This document shows positions 41,355 through 50,273 of a stretch of 64,000 bases of DNA, one piece after another. The notes below the pieces were generated by a model. That model had not been told where the DNA came from and searched no databases. It saw only the letters and a list, made by a program, of their open reading frames with translations. Position 1 is the first letter of the stretch; every line of letters begins with the position of its first letter. The position numbers and the translations under genes are program-made. The DNA comes from Streptomyces wuyuanensis (GTDB lineage: Bacteria > Actinomycetota > Actinomycetes > Streptomycetales > Streptomycetaceae): positions 62,001 through 126,000 of the forward strand of contig NZ_FNHI01000015.1 of assembly GCF_900103455.1 (NCBI RefSeq), given 5' to 3'.

Positions 41355-42875
41355 TCACGTCCTGGATGTCGTGTCCGCCCCAGTGAACCGCTCGCGCAGC
41401 TTGTACTTGAGCACCTTGCGCAGTGTGTCGTTGCGGGGCAGCGCGTCCACGACCTCGAGCTGCTCCGGGAGCTTGTGCACGGCCAGGCCCGCGTTGCGCA
41501 GGTAATCCGCGACCTCGTCCAGCCGCAGCGGCCCGGCGCCCTCGGGCTGTTCGACCACGGCACAGACCCGTTCGCCGCGTTCCGGGTCGGGCAGTCCGAT
41601 CACCGCCGCCTCGCCGACGCCGGGGTGCTCGTGGAGCAGGTCCTCGATCTCCTTGGCCGAGATGTTCTCTCCCTTGCGGATGATGACGTCCTTGAGGCGC
41701 CCGGTCAGGACGAGATGGCCGGAGTCGGTGAGGTGACCGAGGTCTCCGGTGATCAGGAAGCCGTCTGCGTCGAACACGGCCGCGGTCTGCTCCGGGTCCA
41801 GATAGCCCCGGCAGACGGCCTCGCCGCGCAGCCGCACCTCGCCGTCGACGATCCGTATCTCCATGCCCTCGGGCGGCCGTCCCTCGGTCGTCGCGAGGTC
41901 CTCCGGGCGGTCGTCCGGCGCACCCATCGTGATCATGGGGACCTCGGTCATGCCGTAGCCGTGGGTGAGCTGCACGCCCATCTCCCGTACGACGGCGTGG
42001 TACAGCTCGGGGGGCTTGGGGGCGCCCCCGCCGGCCAGCAGCCGGAGGGTGGGGACGACCGGCTCGTCCGGCTGCTTGCGCTGTTCGGCCAGGAACATCG
42101 AGTAGAAGGCCGTGGACCCGCCGGCCGTGGTGACCCCGTGCCTGCGGTAGGTGTCCAGCGCCTCGGGGAGTGCGAACTTCTCGAAGAGCACGGCCGGGAA
42201 GCCGTACAGCAGCAGCATGACCAGGTAGTCCGCGCCGCCGATGTGGGCGAACGGGAAGGCGATGGAGCCGACGTCGTCGGACGTCAGCCGCAGCGCGTGG
42301 GCGAGGCAGGAGCCGCCCGCGATCAGCGAACGGTCGGTGTGCAGGACGCCCTTGGGGTCGGAGGTGGTGCCGGAGGTCCAGTAGATCCACCGCACCTCGG
42401 TGCCGTCGGCGGGCGGCGGGGGCAGGGCGGAGGGGTCGCCGTCGGGGAGTTCCCCGTATGCCTCGAAGACCCCGCGGGCGCCGATCCGGCCGGCCATCGC
42501 GGTGTGGTCGAAGCCGCGCCAGACGCCCGGTACCGCGAAGAACTCCGCCGCGCAGGCGTCGAGGGCGAAGCCGACCTCCCGGTCCCGGTAGAAGGGGATG
42601 ACCGGGGACTGCACCGCGCCGATCCTGGCCAGCGCCCCGGCGAGCAGGACGGTCTCGATCCGGGTGGGCAGCTGCCAGGCCACGACCGTTCCGGGCCGCA
42701 CGCCGCGCGCGTACAGCCCGGCGGCGACCCGCTCGCAGCGCAGGCGCAGTTCGCCGAAGGAGAGGCGGCGCTCGTCCTGGAGCAGGACCGGGCGGTCGGG
42801 GGTGAGCCGGGCGCGGCGGTCGATCAGCTCCCAGAGCGTGCGGGAGTCGCCCAGGGAGTGTGCGGTGTCGGTCAC
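41355..42875 (-). CDS. AMP-forming acyl-CoA ligase of the catabolic island
   Basis: A 506-residue ANL-family ligase. P-loop: YWTSGTTSDPKGVLHTD (about 166-182); adenylate motif GYGMTEVPM (about 311-319); hinge and C-domain: GRLKDVIIRKGENISAKEIED. The last catalytic lysine segment is NDTLRKVLKYKL. It resembles cyclohexanecarboxylate-CoA or steroid-acid CoA ligases and should activate the entry substrate. GTG start at 42875, five bases after AAGGGA. An inverted-repeat operator lies 25 bases upstream, and the amidohydrolase operon diverges from the same region. Confidence 0.9.
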   Translation of the reverse strand: MTDTAHSLGDSRTLWELIDRRARLTPDRPVLLQDERRLSFGELRLRCERVAAGLYARGVRPGTVVAWQLPTRIETVLLAGALARIGAVQSPVIPFYRDREVGFALDACAAEFFAVPGVWRGFDHTAMAGRIGARGVFEAYGELPDGDPSALPPPPADGTEVRWIYWTSGTTSDPKGVLHTDRSLIAGGSCLAHALRLTSDDVGSIAFPFAHIGGADYLVMLLLYGFPAVLFEKFALPEALDTYRRHGVTTAGGSTAFYSMFLAEQRKQPDEPVVPTLRLLAGGGAPKPPELYHAVVREMGVQLTHGYGMTEVPMITMGAPDDRPEDLATTEGRPPEGMEIRIVDGEVRLRGEAVCRGYLDPEQTAAVFDADGFLITGDLGHLTDSGHLVLTGRLKDVIIRKGENISAKEIEDLLHEHPGVGEAAVIGLPDPERGERVCAVVEQPEGAGPLRLDEVADYLRNAGLAVHKLPEQLEVVDALPRNDTLRKVLKYKLRERFTGADTTSRT

Positions 42876-42900
42876 GGCCGTCCCTTCCTCGCCGACTTCG

Positions 42901-42917
42901 TCTGACGGAGCGTCAGA
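42901..42917 (-). promoter_or_regulatory. operator copy 1, TCTGACG-GAG-CGTCAGA
   Basis: Perfect 7-3-7 inverted repeat, 25 bases upstream of the CoA ligase GTG. Same element as at 42979, 48132, 54867, 60370 and 63315. Likely the binding site of a dimeric repressor, probably TetR-like. Confidence 0.8.
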
Positions 42918-42978
42918 TAGTGCCGGAAGCGTAGGGCTCGTCGCCTTGTCGGTCCAGGGGTGCGGAGCTAGCCTGATG

Positions 42979-42995
42979 TCTGACGACCCGTCAGA
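42979..42995 (+). promoter_or_regulatory. operator copy 2, TCTGACG-ACC-CGTCAGA
   Basis: Perfect 7-3-7 inverted repeat, 23 bases before the amidohydrolase ATG. Its centre is 78 bases from copy 1, so the divergent ligase and amidohydrolase operons each have their own site. Confidence 0.8.
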
Positions 42996-43018
42996 AAAGT
43001 GGCGAACGGAGGGGCCCG

Positions 43019-44215
43019 ATGGAACGGGAACTGCCTCGGATCATCAGCGTCGACGACCATGTGATCGAGCCCGCGCATCTCTTCGAGACCTGGCTGCCGG
43101 CGAAGTACCGGGACCGCGGACCCCAGCCCCTCACCGCCGGAATCGGCGAGCTCGCCTACATCGGCGGGAAGTACCAGATCACGATGGACCCGGACGGGCC
43201 GCCCACGGACTGGTGGATCTACGAGGACCTGAAGTTCCCGTACAAGCGCAACATCGCCGCCGTCGGATTCGACCGCGACGACATGACCCTGGAGGGGATC
43301 ACTCGGGCCGAGATGCGGCGCGGCTGCTGGGACCCCAAGGCCAGGCTGGAGGACATGGACCTCAACCACGTCGAGGCGTCCCTGTGCTTCCCCACCTTCC
43401 CCCGCTTCTGCGGGCAGACCTTCGCCGAGGCCAAGGACAAGGAGGTCGCGCTCGCCTGCGTGCGCGCGTACAACGACTGGATGGTGGAGGAGTGGTGCGG
43501 CGACAGCGGCGGCCGGCTCATCCCCCTCTGCATCATCCCCCTGTGGGAGATCGACCTCGCGGTGGCCGAGATCCGGCGCAACGCGGCCCGCGGCGTCCGG
43601 GCCGTGACCTTCTCCGAGATCCCGACCTACCTGGGGCTGCCGTCGATCCACTCCGGCTACTGGGACCCGTTCTTCGCCGTGTGCCAGGAGACCGGGACGG
43701 TCGTCAACATGCACATCGGCTCGTCCTCGCAGATGCCGGCCGCCTCGCCCGACGCGCCCCCGGCCGTCCAGGCGTCGCTGTCCTTCAACAACGCCATGGC
43801 GTCGATGATGGACTTCCTCTTCAGCGGGGTGCTGGTGAAGTTCCCGGCGCTCAAGCTCGCCTACAGCGAGGGCCAGATGGGCTGGATCCCGTACGCGCTG
43901 GAGCGTGCCGACGACGTGTGGCAGGAGCACCGGGCCTGGGGCGGCGTGCGGGACCTCGTCCCCGAGCCGCCGTCCACCTACTACTACCGGCAGATCTTCT
44001 GCTGCTTCTTCCGCGACAAGCACGGCGTCGCCTCGCTCGACGTGGTCGGCCGGGACAACGCCACCTTCGAGACCGACTACCCGCACGTCGACTCGACCTT
44101 CCCGCACACCAGGGAGGTCGCCCTCGACCATGTGAAGGACCTCGACGACGAGACCGTCCACAAGCTGATGCGCGGCAACGCGATCCGGATGCTCGGCCTG
44201 GACCTGGACGCGTAG
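43019..44215 (+). CDS. amidohydrolase-family protein (COG2159 type)
   Basis: A 398-residue TIM-barrel metal-dependent hydrolase. The N-terminal metal motif is VDDHVIEP (Asp-x-His-like, residues 7-14), with later ligand and catalytic candidates in MHIGSSS and in ETDYPHVDSTFPHT near the C-terminus. The family includes decarboxylases and hydrolases of ring-cleavage products (ACMSD, 2-pyrone-4,6-dicarboxylase types). Here it probably acts on a ring or side-chain acid in the island pathway. ATG 43019 follows GGAGGGG. The stop overlaps the next dehydrogenase start by one base. Confidence 0.88.
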   Translation: MERELPRIISVDDHVIEPAHLFETWLPAKYRDRGPQPLTAGIGELAYIGGKYQITMDPDGPPTDWWIYEDLKFPYKRNIAAVGFDRDDMTLEGITRAEMRRGCWDPKARLEDMDLNHVEASLCFPTFPRFCGQTFAEAKDKEVALACVRAYNDWMVEEWCGDSGGRLIPLCIIPLWEIDLAVAEIRRNAARGVRAVTFSEIPTYLGLPSIHSGYWDPFFAVCQETGTVVNMHIGSSSQMPAASPDAPPAVQASLSFNNAMASMMDFLFSGVLVKFPALKLAYSEGQMGWIPYALERADDVWQEHRAWGGVRDLVPEPPSTYYYRQIFCCFFRDKHGVASLDVVGRDNATFETDYPHVDSTFPHTREVALDHVKDLDDETVHKLMRGNAIRMLGLDLDA

Positions 44216-45348
44216 TGGATCTCTCGTACACCGAGGAGGAGGAGGGCTTCCGGGCCGGGCTGCGGGACTGGCTCGCCGTCGCCCTGCCCGAACTCCCGCC
44301 CCCGCCCTCGCCCGGCGACTGGCCGGCCCGCCGCGCCCACGACACCGCCTGGCAGCGGGCGCTGTACGACGCCGGATACGCGGACGTCCACTGGGACGCG
44401 TCCCCGACCCGGCGGCTGATCTTCCTGGAGGAGACCGAGAAGGCCGGGGCGCCGTACGTCGGCGCGAACTTCGTGGGACTCCTGCACGCCGGCCCGACCA
44501 TCGCCGCCGAGGGCACGCGCGAACAGCGCGAGCGCTGGCTGCCGCCGATCCTGCGCGGCGACGAGATCTGGTGCCAGGGCTTCAGCGAGCCGGACGCCGG
44601 CTCCGACCTCGCCTCCCTGCGGACCAGGGCGGTCCGGGACGGCGACGCCTACGTGGTGACCGGCGCCAAGATCTGGACCTCGCACGCCGAGGTCGCCGAC
44701 TGGTGCGAACTGCTCGTGCGCACCGACCCGGAGGCGCCCCGCCACCGCGGCATCACCTGGCTGGCGATGCCGATGGACGCGCCCGGCGTCACCGTCCGGC
44801 CGCTGCGCACCCTCGCGGGCTCCACCGAGTTCGCGGAGGTCTTCCTCGACGAGGTGCGGGTGCCGGCCGCGAACCGGGTGGGTGCGGAGAACGACGGCTG
44901 GCGCGTGACGATGGTGACCCTGTCCTTCGAACGCGGCACCGCCTTCGTCGGGGAGGTCGTCGCCTGCCGCCGCACGCTCGCCGCGCTGGCCCGCACCGCA
45001 CGGGAGAACGGCCGCTGGGACGACGCCGTCCTGCGCCGCCGGCTCGGCAGGCTCAATGCGGAGTTCGGCGCGCTGTGGCGGCTCACCCAGTGGAACGTCA
45101 GCGAGGCCGAGGCGACCGGCGGCGTCCCCGGCACCGGCGGATCGGTCTTCAAGCTCCGCTACTCCCACGCCCGTCAGGAGCTGTACGACGCGGCCGCCGA
45201 GGTGCTCGGCCCGGACGCCCTCGACCTGTCCCGCGAGTGGAACCTCGACCGGCTGTCGTCGCTGTCGTACACCATCGCCGCCGGCACCTCGCAGATCCAG
45301 CGGAACATCGTCGCCGAGCGGATCCTCGGCCTGCCGAAGGAGCGGTGA
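44215..45348 (+). CDS. acyl-CoA dehydrogenase, first of a coupled pair
   Basis: A 377-residue FadE-type dehydrogenase. Signatures: WCQGFSEPDAGSDLASL (middle-domain entry), KIWTSHAEVADWC, and the C-terminal AAGTSQIQRNIVAERILGLP. The residue that aligns with the catalytic Glu of medium-chain enzymes (YEGT) is Ala here, as in several steroid-type FadE proteins that use another base. It starts at GTG 44215 inside the amidohydrolase stop and overlaps the next dehydrogenase gene. The pair probably forms one heteromeric enzyme. Confidence 0.9.
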   Translation: MDLSYTEEEEGFRAGLRDWLAVALPELPPPPSPGDWPARRAHDTAWQRALYDAGYADVHWDASPTRRLIFLEETEKAGAPYVGANFVGLLHAGPTIAAEGTREQRERWLPPILRGDEIWCQGFSEPDAGSDLASLRTRAVRDGDAYVVTGAKIWTSHAEVADWCELLVRTDPEAPRHRGITWLAMPMDAPGVTVRPLRTLAGSTEFAEVFLDEVRVPAANRVGAENDGWRVTMVTLSFERGTAFVGEVVACRRTLAALARTARENGRWDDAVLRRRLGRLNAEFGALWRLTQWNVSEAEATGGVPGTGGSVFKLRYSHARQELYDAAAEVLGPDALDLSREWNLDRLSSLSYTIAAGTSQIQRNIVAERILGLPKER

Positions 45349-46211
45349 GGTCCGTGCGCTTCCAACCGACCGAGGACCAGCGGGCCTTGCGCAGGGGCGT
45401 CCGGGAGCTGCTGGCGGCCCGCTGTGCCCCGCAGGCCCTGCGGACGGCCGGGGCACGACTGGACCGGGCCCTGTGGCGGGAGCTCGGGCGCACGGGGTTC
45501 TTCTCGCTGCGGCTGCCGGAGGCCGAGGGCGGCGTGGGCCTGGGACTGCCGGAGGCCGTGCTGGTCTTCGAGGAGGCCGGGCGGGTACTGCTGCCGGGGC
45601 CGCTGGTGGCCACGCACCTCGCCGCGGGAACCGTCCCGGGCGCCGGCGACGGGACCACGGTCGTCACCCGGGCCGACGGCGGGCTCGTGCCCTGGCTGGA
45701 CGAGGCCGACGTGGTGCTCGGGAACTCCTCGGACGCCGTGCCCGTACGGTCCGTCGACCCGCTCACGCCACTGCACCGGATCCCCTCCGCGCCTCCCGGC
45801 GACCCGGACCCGGCGGCCGTGCTGCTGACGGCGGCCGAACAGCTGGGCTCCGCCGGGCGCACCACGGAGACGGCCGTGCGGTACGCGAAGGAACGCGAGC
45901 AGTTCGGCCGGCCCATCGGCGCTTTCCAGGCGGTCAAGCACCTCTGCGCGCAGATGCTCGTACGCGCCGAACTGGCCCGTGCCGCCGTGTACGCGGCGGC
46001 CGTGACCGCCGACCCCGTGGAGATCGCAGGCGCCAAGCTCCTCGCCGACGAGGCGGCGGTCCAGGGCGCCAGGGACTGTCTCCAGGTGCACGGCGGCATG
46101 GGCTTCACCTGGGAGGCCGAGGTGCATCTGCACCTCAAACGGGCCTGGGTGCGCGCCGAGCTGGGCCAGACGGCCGCGCAGGCGGAGGAGGCGCTGGCGG
46201 CCGCGCTCTGA
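45345..46211 (+). CDS. short acyl-CoA dehydrogenase, second of a coupled pair
   Basis: A protein of about 288 residues, well below the usual 370-390. It keeps the N-terminal helical domain (RFQPTEDQRALRRGVRELL), the FAD-binding KEREQFGRPIGAFQAVKH and the QVHGGMGFTWE C-terminal motif, but the middle beta-domain is strongly shortened. Such short partners occur in the alpha2-beta2 dehydrogenases of cholesterol side-chain degradation, where one subunit supplies part of the FAD site. Start GTG 45345 overlaps the first gene's stop; GTG 45354 is an alternative. Confidence 0.85.
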   Translation: MRSVRFQPTEDQRALRRGVRELLAARCAPQALRTAGARLDRALWRELGRTGFFSLRLPEAEGGVGLGLPEAVLVFEEAGRVLLPGPLVATHLAAGTVPGAGDGTTVVTRADGGLVPWLDEADVVLGNSSDAVPVRSVDPLTPLHRIPSAPPGDPDPAAVLLTAAEQLGSAGRTTETAVRYAKEREQFGRPIGAFQAVKHLCAQMLVRAELARAAVYAAAVTADPVEIAGAKLLADEAAVQGARDCLQVHGGMGFTWEAEVHLHLKRAWVRAELGQTAAQAEEALAAAL

Positions 46212-46643
46212 GCGGCCGGCCGGAGTGGAGGGCGAGGGCAGCGGGTGGTCGGAAGGCGAACCCGGCGTCGGACGGGCGGGAGTCACCCTGCGTCGATATC
46301 GGGTTGTGTCCTTGGCACGGGCCGTCACGGCCCGGAGTCGGGCCTGCCCTCGGGTACGCTCCGTGGGGTGCGAGACGCGTACTGCCCGGGGGCAGTGATC
46401 CCGACGCTCCGGCCGGATCCAGACAGGGCCGGCGGGGAAGAACGCGCCGCTCGCACAGGGTGTTCGACTATTCGCAAGGTGCGCCGCACAGTATGCACCA
46501 CGGGTACTCCTTCGCGCTGGAATATGCCCGAAGCGCTTGTTGCGGTGACTGTACGTCAACCATGCTGTCTCGCAGGGAAATCACGTTCCGTGATGGCTGT
46601 GAGGCGCGAGGCGATGTGTCCGCCGGTTCGGATGGTGTGAGCG
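46212..46643. other. upstream region of the HATPase gene with an inverted repeat
   Basis: No gene is supported in these 432 bases. The right half is lower in G+C than its surroundings. A perfect 6-3-6 inverted repeat ATCACG-TTC-CGTGAT lies at 46580-46594, 49 bases before the HATPase GTG, and may be a regulator site. It does not match the catabolic-island operator. Confidence 0.5.
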
Positions 46644-47132
46644 GTGCAGGTGCTTCAGGTTCAGTTGGAGGTCGGGCCGGATCCCGCGGAGGTGGGGCGG
46701 GCCCGAAGATGGGCCCGTTCCCGGCTCGCCGGATCGGGCATAGAGGACGACGAGCCGCTGGCCGAGACGCTGGTGCTGCTCATCTCCGAACTGGTCACCA
46801 ACGCGGTGGTCCACACGGGCTGTCCGGCCGTGCTGCGGATGCTGTTCGGCCTCGGCGCGGCGGAGGCGGGCACCGTGCGGGTCGAGGTCGCGGACACCTG
46901 CGCTCGGCCTCCGCAGCCGCGCCGCGCGGCCGGTGACGACACGGGCGGCCGCGGACTCGAGCTCGTCGACGGGCTCGCGGACCGCTGGGGCTGGAAGCGC
47001 GAGGGTGCGGGCAAGAGCATCTGGTGCGAGGTGGACCGCTGTGTGGTGCCCGGTCCCTCGGTGCCGTCCCCCGCGGTCCCCGGTGTCCCCGTCCTCCCCT
47101 CGGGGCTGAAGCCGGGCGCGTACACGGCCTGA
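46644..47132 (+). CDS. HATPase/anti-sigma-type serine kinase-like protein
   Basis: A 162-residue protein with the GHKL ATPase fold of SpoIIAB/RsbW type. The N-box is LLISELVTNAVVH (about residues 46-58) and the G-box region is DDTGGRGLELVDGLADRWG. Streptomyces has dozens of these small ATP-binding proteins; they phosphorylate STAS proteins or bind sigma factors. The C-terminal about 30 residues are Pro/Val-rich and probably disordered. It lies inside the catabolic island but has no operator of that type. GTG start. Confidence 0.88.
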   Translation: MQVLQVQLEVGPDPAEVGRARRWARSRLAGSGIEDDEPLAETLVLLISELVTNAVVHTGCPAVLRMLFGLGAAEAGTVRVEVADTCARPPQPRRAAGDDTGGRGLELVDGLADRWGWKREGAGKSIWCEVDRCVVPGPSVPSPAVPGVPVLPSGLKPGAYTA

Positions 47133-47157
47133 GCGGCCCCGCCGGTGCGGTGCCGGT

Positions 47158-48084
47158 TCAGAGCACCGCGACCGGCGCGACGGGTGTCCCCGTGCCGCCG
47201 ACGAACGGCTCGGGGGTGGCCGACAGCAGGAAGGCGTACCGCCGTTCCTCCGCGCAGGCCGTGGAGAGCTCCTCCAGGTTCCAGTTCTGGCCCTGCAGCA
47301 TGCCCATCTCCACCAGGTCCAGGGCGTGCACCGGCAGCCAGAGGTTCTCGATCTCGGGCGGGAAGATCTCGAAGGTGAGGGTGTCGTTCGCGACCGCGGC
47401 GGTGTCCCGGGCGTGGAACCACTCGGGCGTACGGACCGAGAGGCCGGGCGAGGGATGGGCGTAGGCGTGCCTGTCGCCGAGGAGGTACGCCCGGACCTGA
47501 CCGGTCCTGACGAGCACGATGTCCCCCGGCCCCACCCGCACGCCCCCGAACTCCTCCGCCTCCGCGAGGTCTTCCGGAGTGACCGCGTGGTCGCCCGGCA
47601 GCCGCTCCACGCCCTTGGCACGCGCCACGTCGAGCAGCACCCCGCGCGAGACGAGGGTGCGGACGGTCTCGATGCCGCTGAAGCGGGCCCCCTCGTGGGC
47701 GGTGATGCTGTCCGCAGGGCGGCCGTTCCAGATCCTGCCCGAGTGCGAGACATGGGTGAGCGCGTCCCAGTGGGTGGCCGCCTGCAGTCCCATCGTGACG
47801 GCGTCGTCGCTGGTCGCGACCGTACCGGGCCCGAACAGTTCCTGGTTGATCTGCACCATGGTGTGCAGGGGGTTCACCCGGCCCGGGATCATGCCGGTCT
47901 GGACGCCGTCCTGCCGGAGCGGCAGGGCGAGCGGAACCCGGCGGCCGGCGCGGACCGTCGCGGCCGCCTCGCGCACCACCTCGTCGGTGATCAGGTTCAG
48001 CGTCCCGATCTCGTCGTCGGCGCCCCAGCGCCCCCAGTTGTTCACACGCTCGGCGATCTCGTGGAACTCCTTCGGCAGCGACAT
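47158..48084 (-). CDS. cyclase-family (kynurenine formamidase-like) metal hydrolase
   Basis: A 308-residue protein of the cyclase family (PF04199). The metal motif region is seen as THWDALTHVSHSGRIWNG (HxxxDxxxH-like, about residues 100-117) and in VLVRTGQVRAYL. Members hydrolyse N-formylkynurenine, isatin or lactone/ring bonds of cyclic acids. I use the ATG at 48084, five bases after GGGAGG. It diverges from the SDR operon, and operator copy 3 lies between the two genes, 47 bases from this start. It probably opens a ring or ester in the island pathway. Confidence 0.88.
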   Translation of the reverse strand: MSLPKEFHEIAERVNNWGRWGADDEIGTLNLITDEVVREAAATVRAGRRVPLALPLRQDGVQTGMIPGRVNPLHTMVQINQELFGPGTVATSDDAVTMGLQAATHWDALTHVSHSGRIWNGRPADSITAHEGARFSGIETVRTLVSRGVLLDVARAKGVERLPGDHAVTPEDLAEAEEFGGVRVGPGDIVLVRTGQVRAYLLGDRHAYAHPSPGLSVRTPEWFHARDTAAVANDTLTFEIFPPEIENLWLPVHALDLVEMGMLQGQNWNLEELSTACAEERRYAFLLSATPEPFVGGTGTPVAPVAVL

Positions 48085-48131
48085 CGGCGCCTCCCTGGGG
48101 CTTGTGCTCATGCATCCGGCGGACCATAGAA

Positions 48132-48148
48132 TCTAACGGTCCGTCAGA
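48132..48148. promoter_or_regulatory. operator copy 3, TCTAACG-GTC-CGTCAGA
   Basis: Seven-three-seven inverted repeat with one mismatch between arms, in the divergent region between the cyclase gene and the SDR gene, 19 bases before the SDR GTG. A -10-like TAGAAT at 48127-48132 touches its left edge, so bound repressor would cover the transcription start. Confidence 0.75.
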
Positions 48149-48167
48149 AAACCGGAAGGGGCCGGAC

Positions 48168-49079
48168 GTGGGGAACTTTTTGGCAGGCAGGACCGTCGCC
48201 GTGACCGGCGCCGGACGCGGCATCGGCCGCGCCGTGGCCCTCGCGTGCGCCGCCCAGGGGGCGAAGGTCGTCGTCAACGACCACGGCGTCCCGGTCGGCG
48301 GCGGGGAACCCGCCTCGGAGGTCGCCGAGGCGGTGGTCAAGGAGATCGAGGCGGCGGGCGGGGAGGCGGTCGCCGTCGCCGACGACATCTCGACGATGGA
48401 GGGCGGACAGCGGGTCGTCGACACCGCGCTCGCCCGGTTCGGGCGGATCGACGGAGCCGTGTGCGTCGCCGGCATCCTGCGCGAGCGCATGCTCTTCAAC
48501 ATGACCGAGGACGAGTGGGACCCGGTCGTCGCCACCCACCTCAAGGGCACGTTCACCGTCTTCCGCGCGGCGTCCGCGGTCATGCGCGAACAGGGCGGCG
48601 GCAGCCTGATCGGCTTCACCAGCGGCAACCACCAGGGCTCGGTGGCCCAGGCCAACTACTCGGCGGCGAAGGGCGGCATCATCTCGCTGGTGCGCAGCGC
48701 GGCTCTCGGACTGCACAAGTACGGCGTCACGGCGAACGCGGTCGCGCCCGTCGCCCGGACCCGTATGTCGGCCAACGTCCCCATGGAACTCACGGAGATC
48801 GGGGAGCCGGAGGACGTGGCGGCGCTCGTCGTGTACCTGCTGTCCGAGCGGGCGCGCGCGGAGAACATCACCGGGCAGGTCTACACGATCGCCGGCCCCA
48901 AGATCGCGGTGTGGGCCCAGCCCCGGGAACTGCGGGCCGCCTACGCCGAGGGCGCCTGGACGCCGCAACGGATCGCCGACTTCCTCCCCGGGACCGTCGG
49001 CACCGACCCGATGCCCATGCTCGCCCAACTCGACGCGATGGCGAAGGCGGCCGCCGCCGGCGACCGCCCGAACCGCTGA
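48168..49079 (+). CDS. short-chain dehydrogenase/reductase
   Basis: A 303-residue SDR, longer than the usual 250, as in the hydroxyacyl-CoA dehydrogenase domain of peroxisomal multifunctional enzymes. The cofactor loop is TGAGRGIG (residues 12-19), and the catalytic Tyr/Lys are in NYSAAKGG with Ser in the preceding SGNHQG. It should oxidise a 3-hydroxyacyl-CoA or ring hydroxyl. The GTG 48168 has AAGGGG six bases upstream. It heads an operon with the next dehydrogenase and the alcohol dehydrogenase. Confidence 0.9.
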   Translation: MGNFLAGRTVAVTGAGRGIGRAVALACAAQGAKVVVNDHGVPVGGGEPASEVAEAVVKEIEAAGGEAVAVADDISTMEGGQRVVDTALARFGRIDGAVCVAGILRERMLFNMTEDEWDPVVATHLKGTFTVFRAASAVMREQGGGSLIGFTSGNHQGSVAQANYSAAKGGIISLVRSAALGLHKYGVTANAVAPVARTRMSANVPMELTEIGEPEDVAALVVYLLSERARAENITGQVYTIAGPKIAVWAQPRELRAAYAEGAWTPQRIADFLPGTVGTDPMPMLAQLDAMAKAAAAGDRPNR

Positions 49080-49094
49080 CGCGGGACCGCGGCC

Positions 49095-50273
49095 ATGGAC
49101 TTCGCGTTCGGCCCCGACGACACCGCCTTCCGGCACGAGGCGCGCACCTGGCTGGAGGCCCGTCTCACCGGCGCGTTCGCGGACGCCGCCGGGCACGGCG
49201 CACCCGGCGGTGAACACGAACGCGCCCGCACCCGGCTCGCCTGGGAGCGTGAACTCGGCGCGGGCGGCTGGATCGGGCTCGGCTGGGACGCCGACCACGG
49301 CAACCGCCGCGCCACCCTCACCCAGCAGGTCGTCTGGGCGGAGGAGTACGCCCGCTCCCGCGCCCCCGCGCGGCTCGGACACATCGGCGAGAACCTGCTC
49401 GCCCCGACCCTGATCGCCCACGGCGACAAGGACCAGCAGGCCCGCCACCTGCCGGGCATCGCCCGCGGCGAGGAGTTCTGGTGCCAGGGCTACAGCGAGC
49501 CCGGCGCGGGCTCCGACCTGGCTTCCGTACGGACCACGGCCGTCGCCGACGGCGGCCGCTACCGGGTCACCGGGCAGAAGATCTGGACCTCGCTCGCCCG
49601 CGAGGCGCACTGGTGCTTCGTCCTGGCCCGCACCGAGCCGGGCTCCACCCGCCACCGCGGACTGTCGTTCCTGCTCGTGCCGATGGACCAGCCTGGCCGC
49701 ATCGACGTACGGCCCATCCGGCAGATGTCCGGCACCAGCGAGTTCAACGAGGTCTTCCTCGACGGCGCCGAGGCCGTCGGGACCGTCGGCGGCGAGGGCA
49801 ACGGATGGCGCGTCGCCATGGGCCTGCTGGCCCTGGAGCGCGGGGTGTCCACGCTCGTCCAGCAGATCGGCTTCGAGGAGGAACTGGGCCGCGTCCTGCG
49901 CCTCGCCGCCGCCGGCGGCGTCCTCGACCACGACCCGGTGCTCCGTGACCGCCTGGTCCGACAGTGGGCCGAACTGCGCACCATGCGCTGGAACGCGCTG
50001 CGCACCCTCGGCCGCACCGGCGATCCGGGTGCGCCGAGCGTGGCGAAGCTGCTGTGGGGCGGCTGGCACCGGCGGCTCGGCGAACTGGCCGTGCAGGTAC
50101 GGGGCGCGGCCGCCGCGGCCGGCCCCGGCGCCTGGTCGCCCTCGTACGAACTGGACGCGCTGCAACGGCTGTTCCTCTTCACCCGCGCCGACACGATCTA
50201 CGGCGGCTCGGACGAGATCCAGCGGAACATCATCGCCGAGCGGGTGCTCGGCCTACCCAGGGAGCTGCGGTGA
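49095..50273 (+). CDS. acyl-CoA dehydrogenase, third in the island
   Basis: A 392-residue FadE-type dehydrogenase with WCQGYSEPGAGSDLASVRTT, KIWTSLAREAHWC and the C-terminal YGGSDEIQRNIIAERVLGLP. As in the dehydrogenase at 44215, the position of the classical catalytic Glu is not Glu (Gly here). It is full length, so it may act as a homomer. It sits 15 bases after the SDR and overlaps the alcohol dehydrogenase gene by four bases. It probably desaturates a CoA ester of a bulky acid. Confidence 0.9.
   Translation: MDFAFGPDDTAFRHEARTWLEARLTGAFADAAGHGAPGGEHERARTRLAWERELGAGGWIGLGWDADHGNRRATLTQQVVWAEEYARSRAPARLGHIGENLLAPTLIAHGDKDQQARHLPGIARGEEFWCQGYSEPGAGSDLASVRTTAVADGGRYRVTGQKIWTSLAREAHWCFVLARTEPGSTRHRGLSFLLVPMDQPGRIDVRPIRQMSGTSEFNEVFLDGAEAVGTVGGEGNGWRVAMGLLALERGVSTLVQQIGFEEELGRVLRLAAAGGVLDHDPVLRDRLVRQWAELRTMRWNALRTLGRTGDPGAPSVAKLLWGGWHRRLGELAVQVRGAAAAAGPGAWSPSYELDALQRLFLFTRADTIYGGSDEIQRNIIAERVLGLPRELR

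Noticed and set aside
46546..46558. TGACT-GTA-CGTCA near the HATPase gene as another island operator
   Set aside because: Outer bases do not match (GG and AC instead of TC and GA) and one inner position differs; a chance match is as likely.
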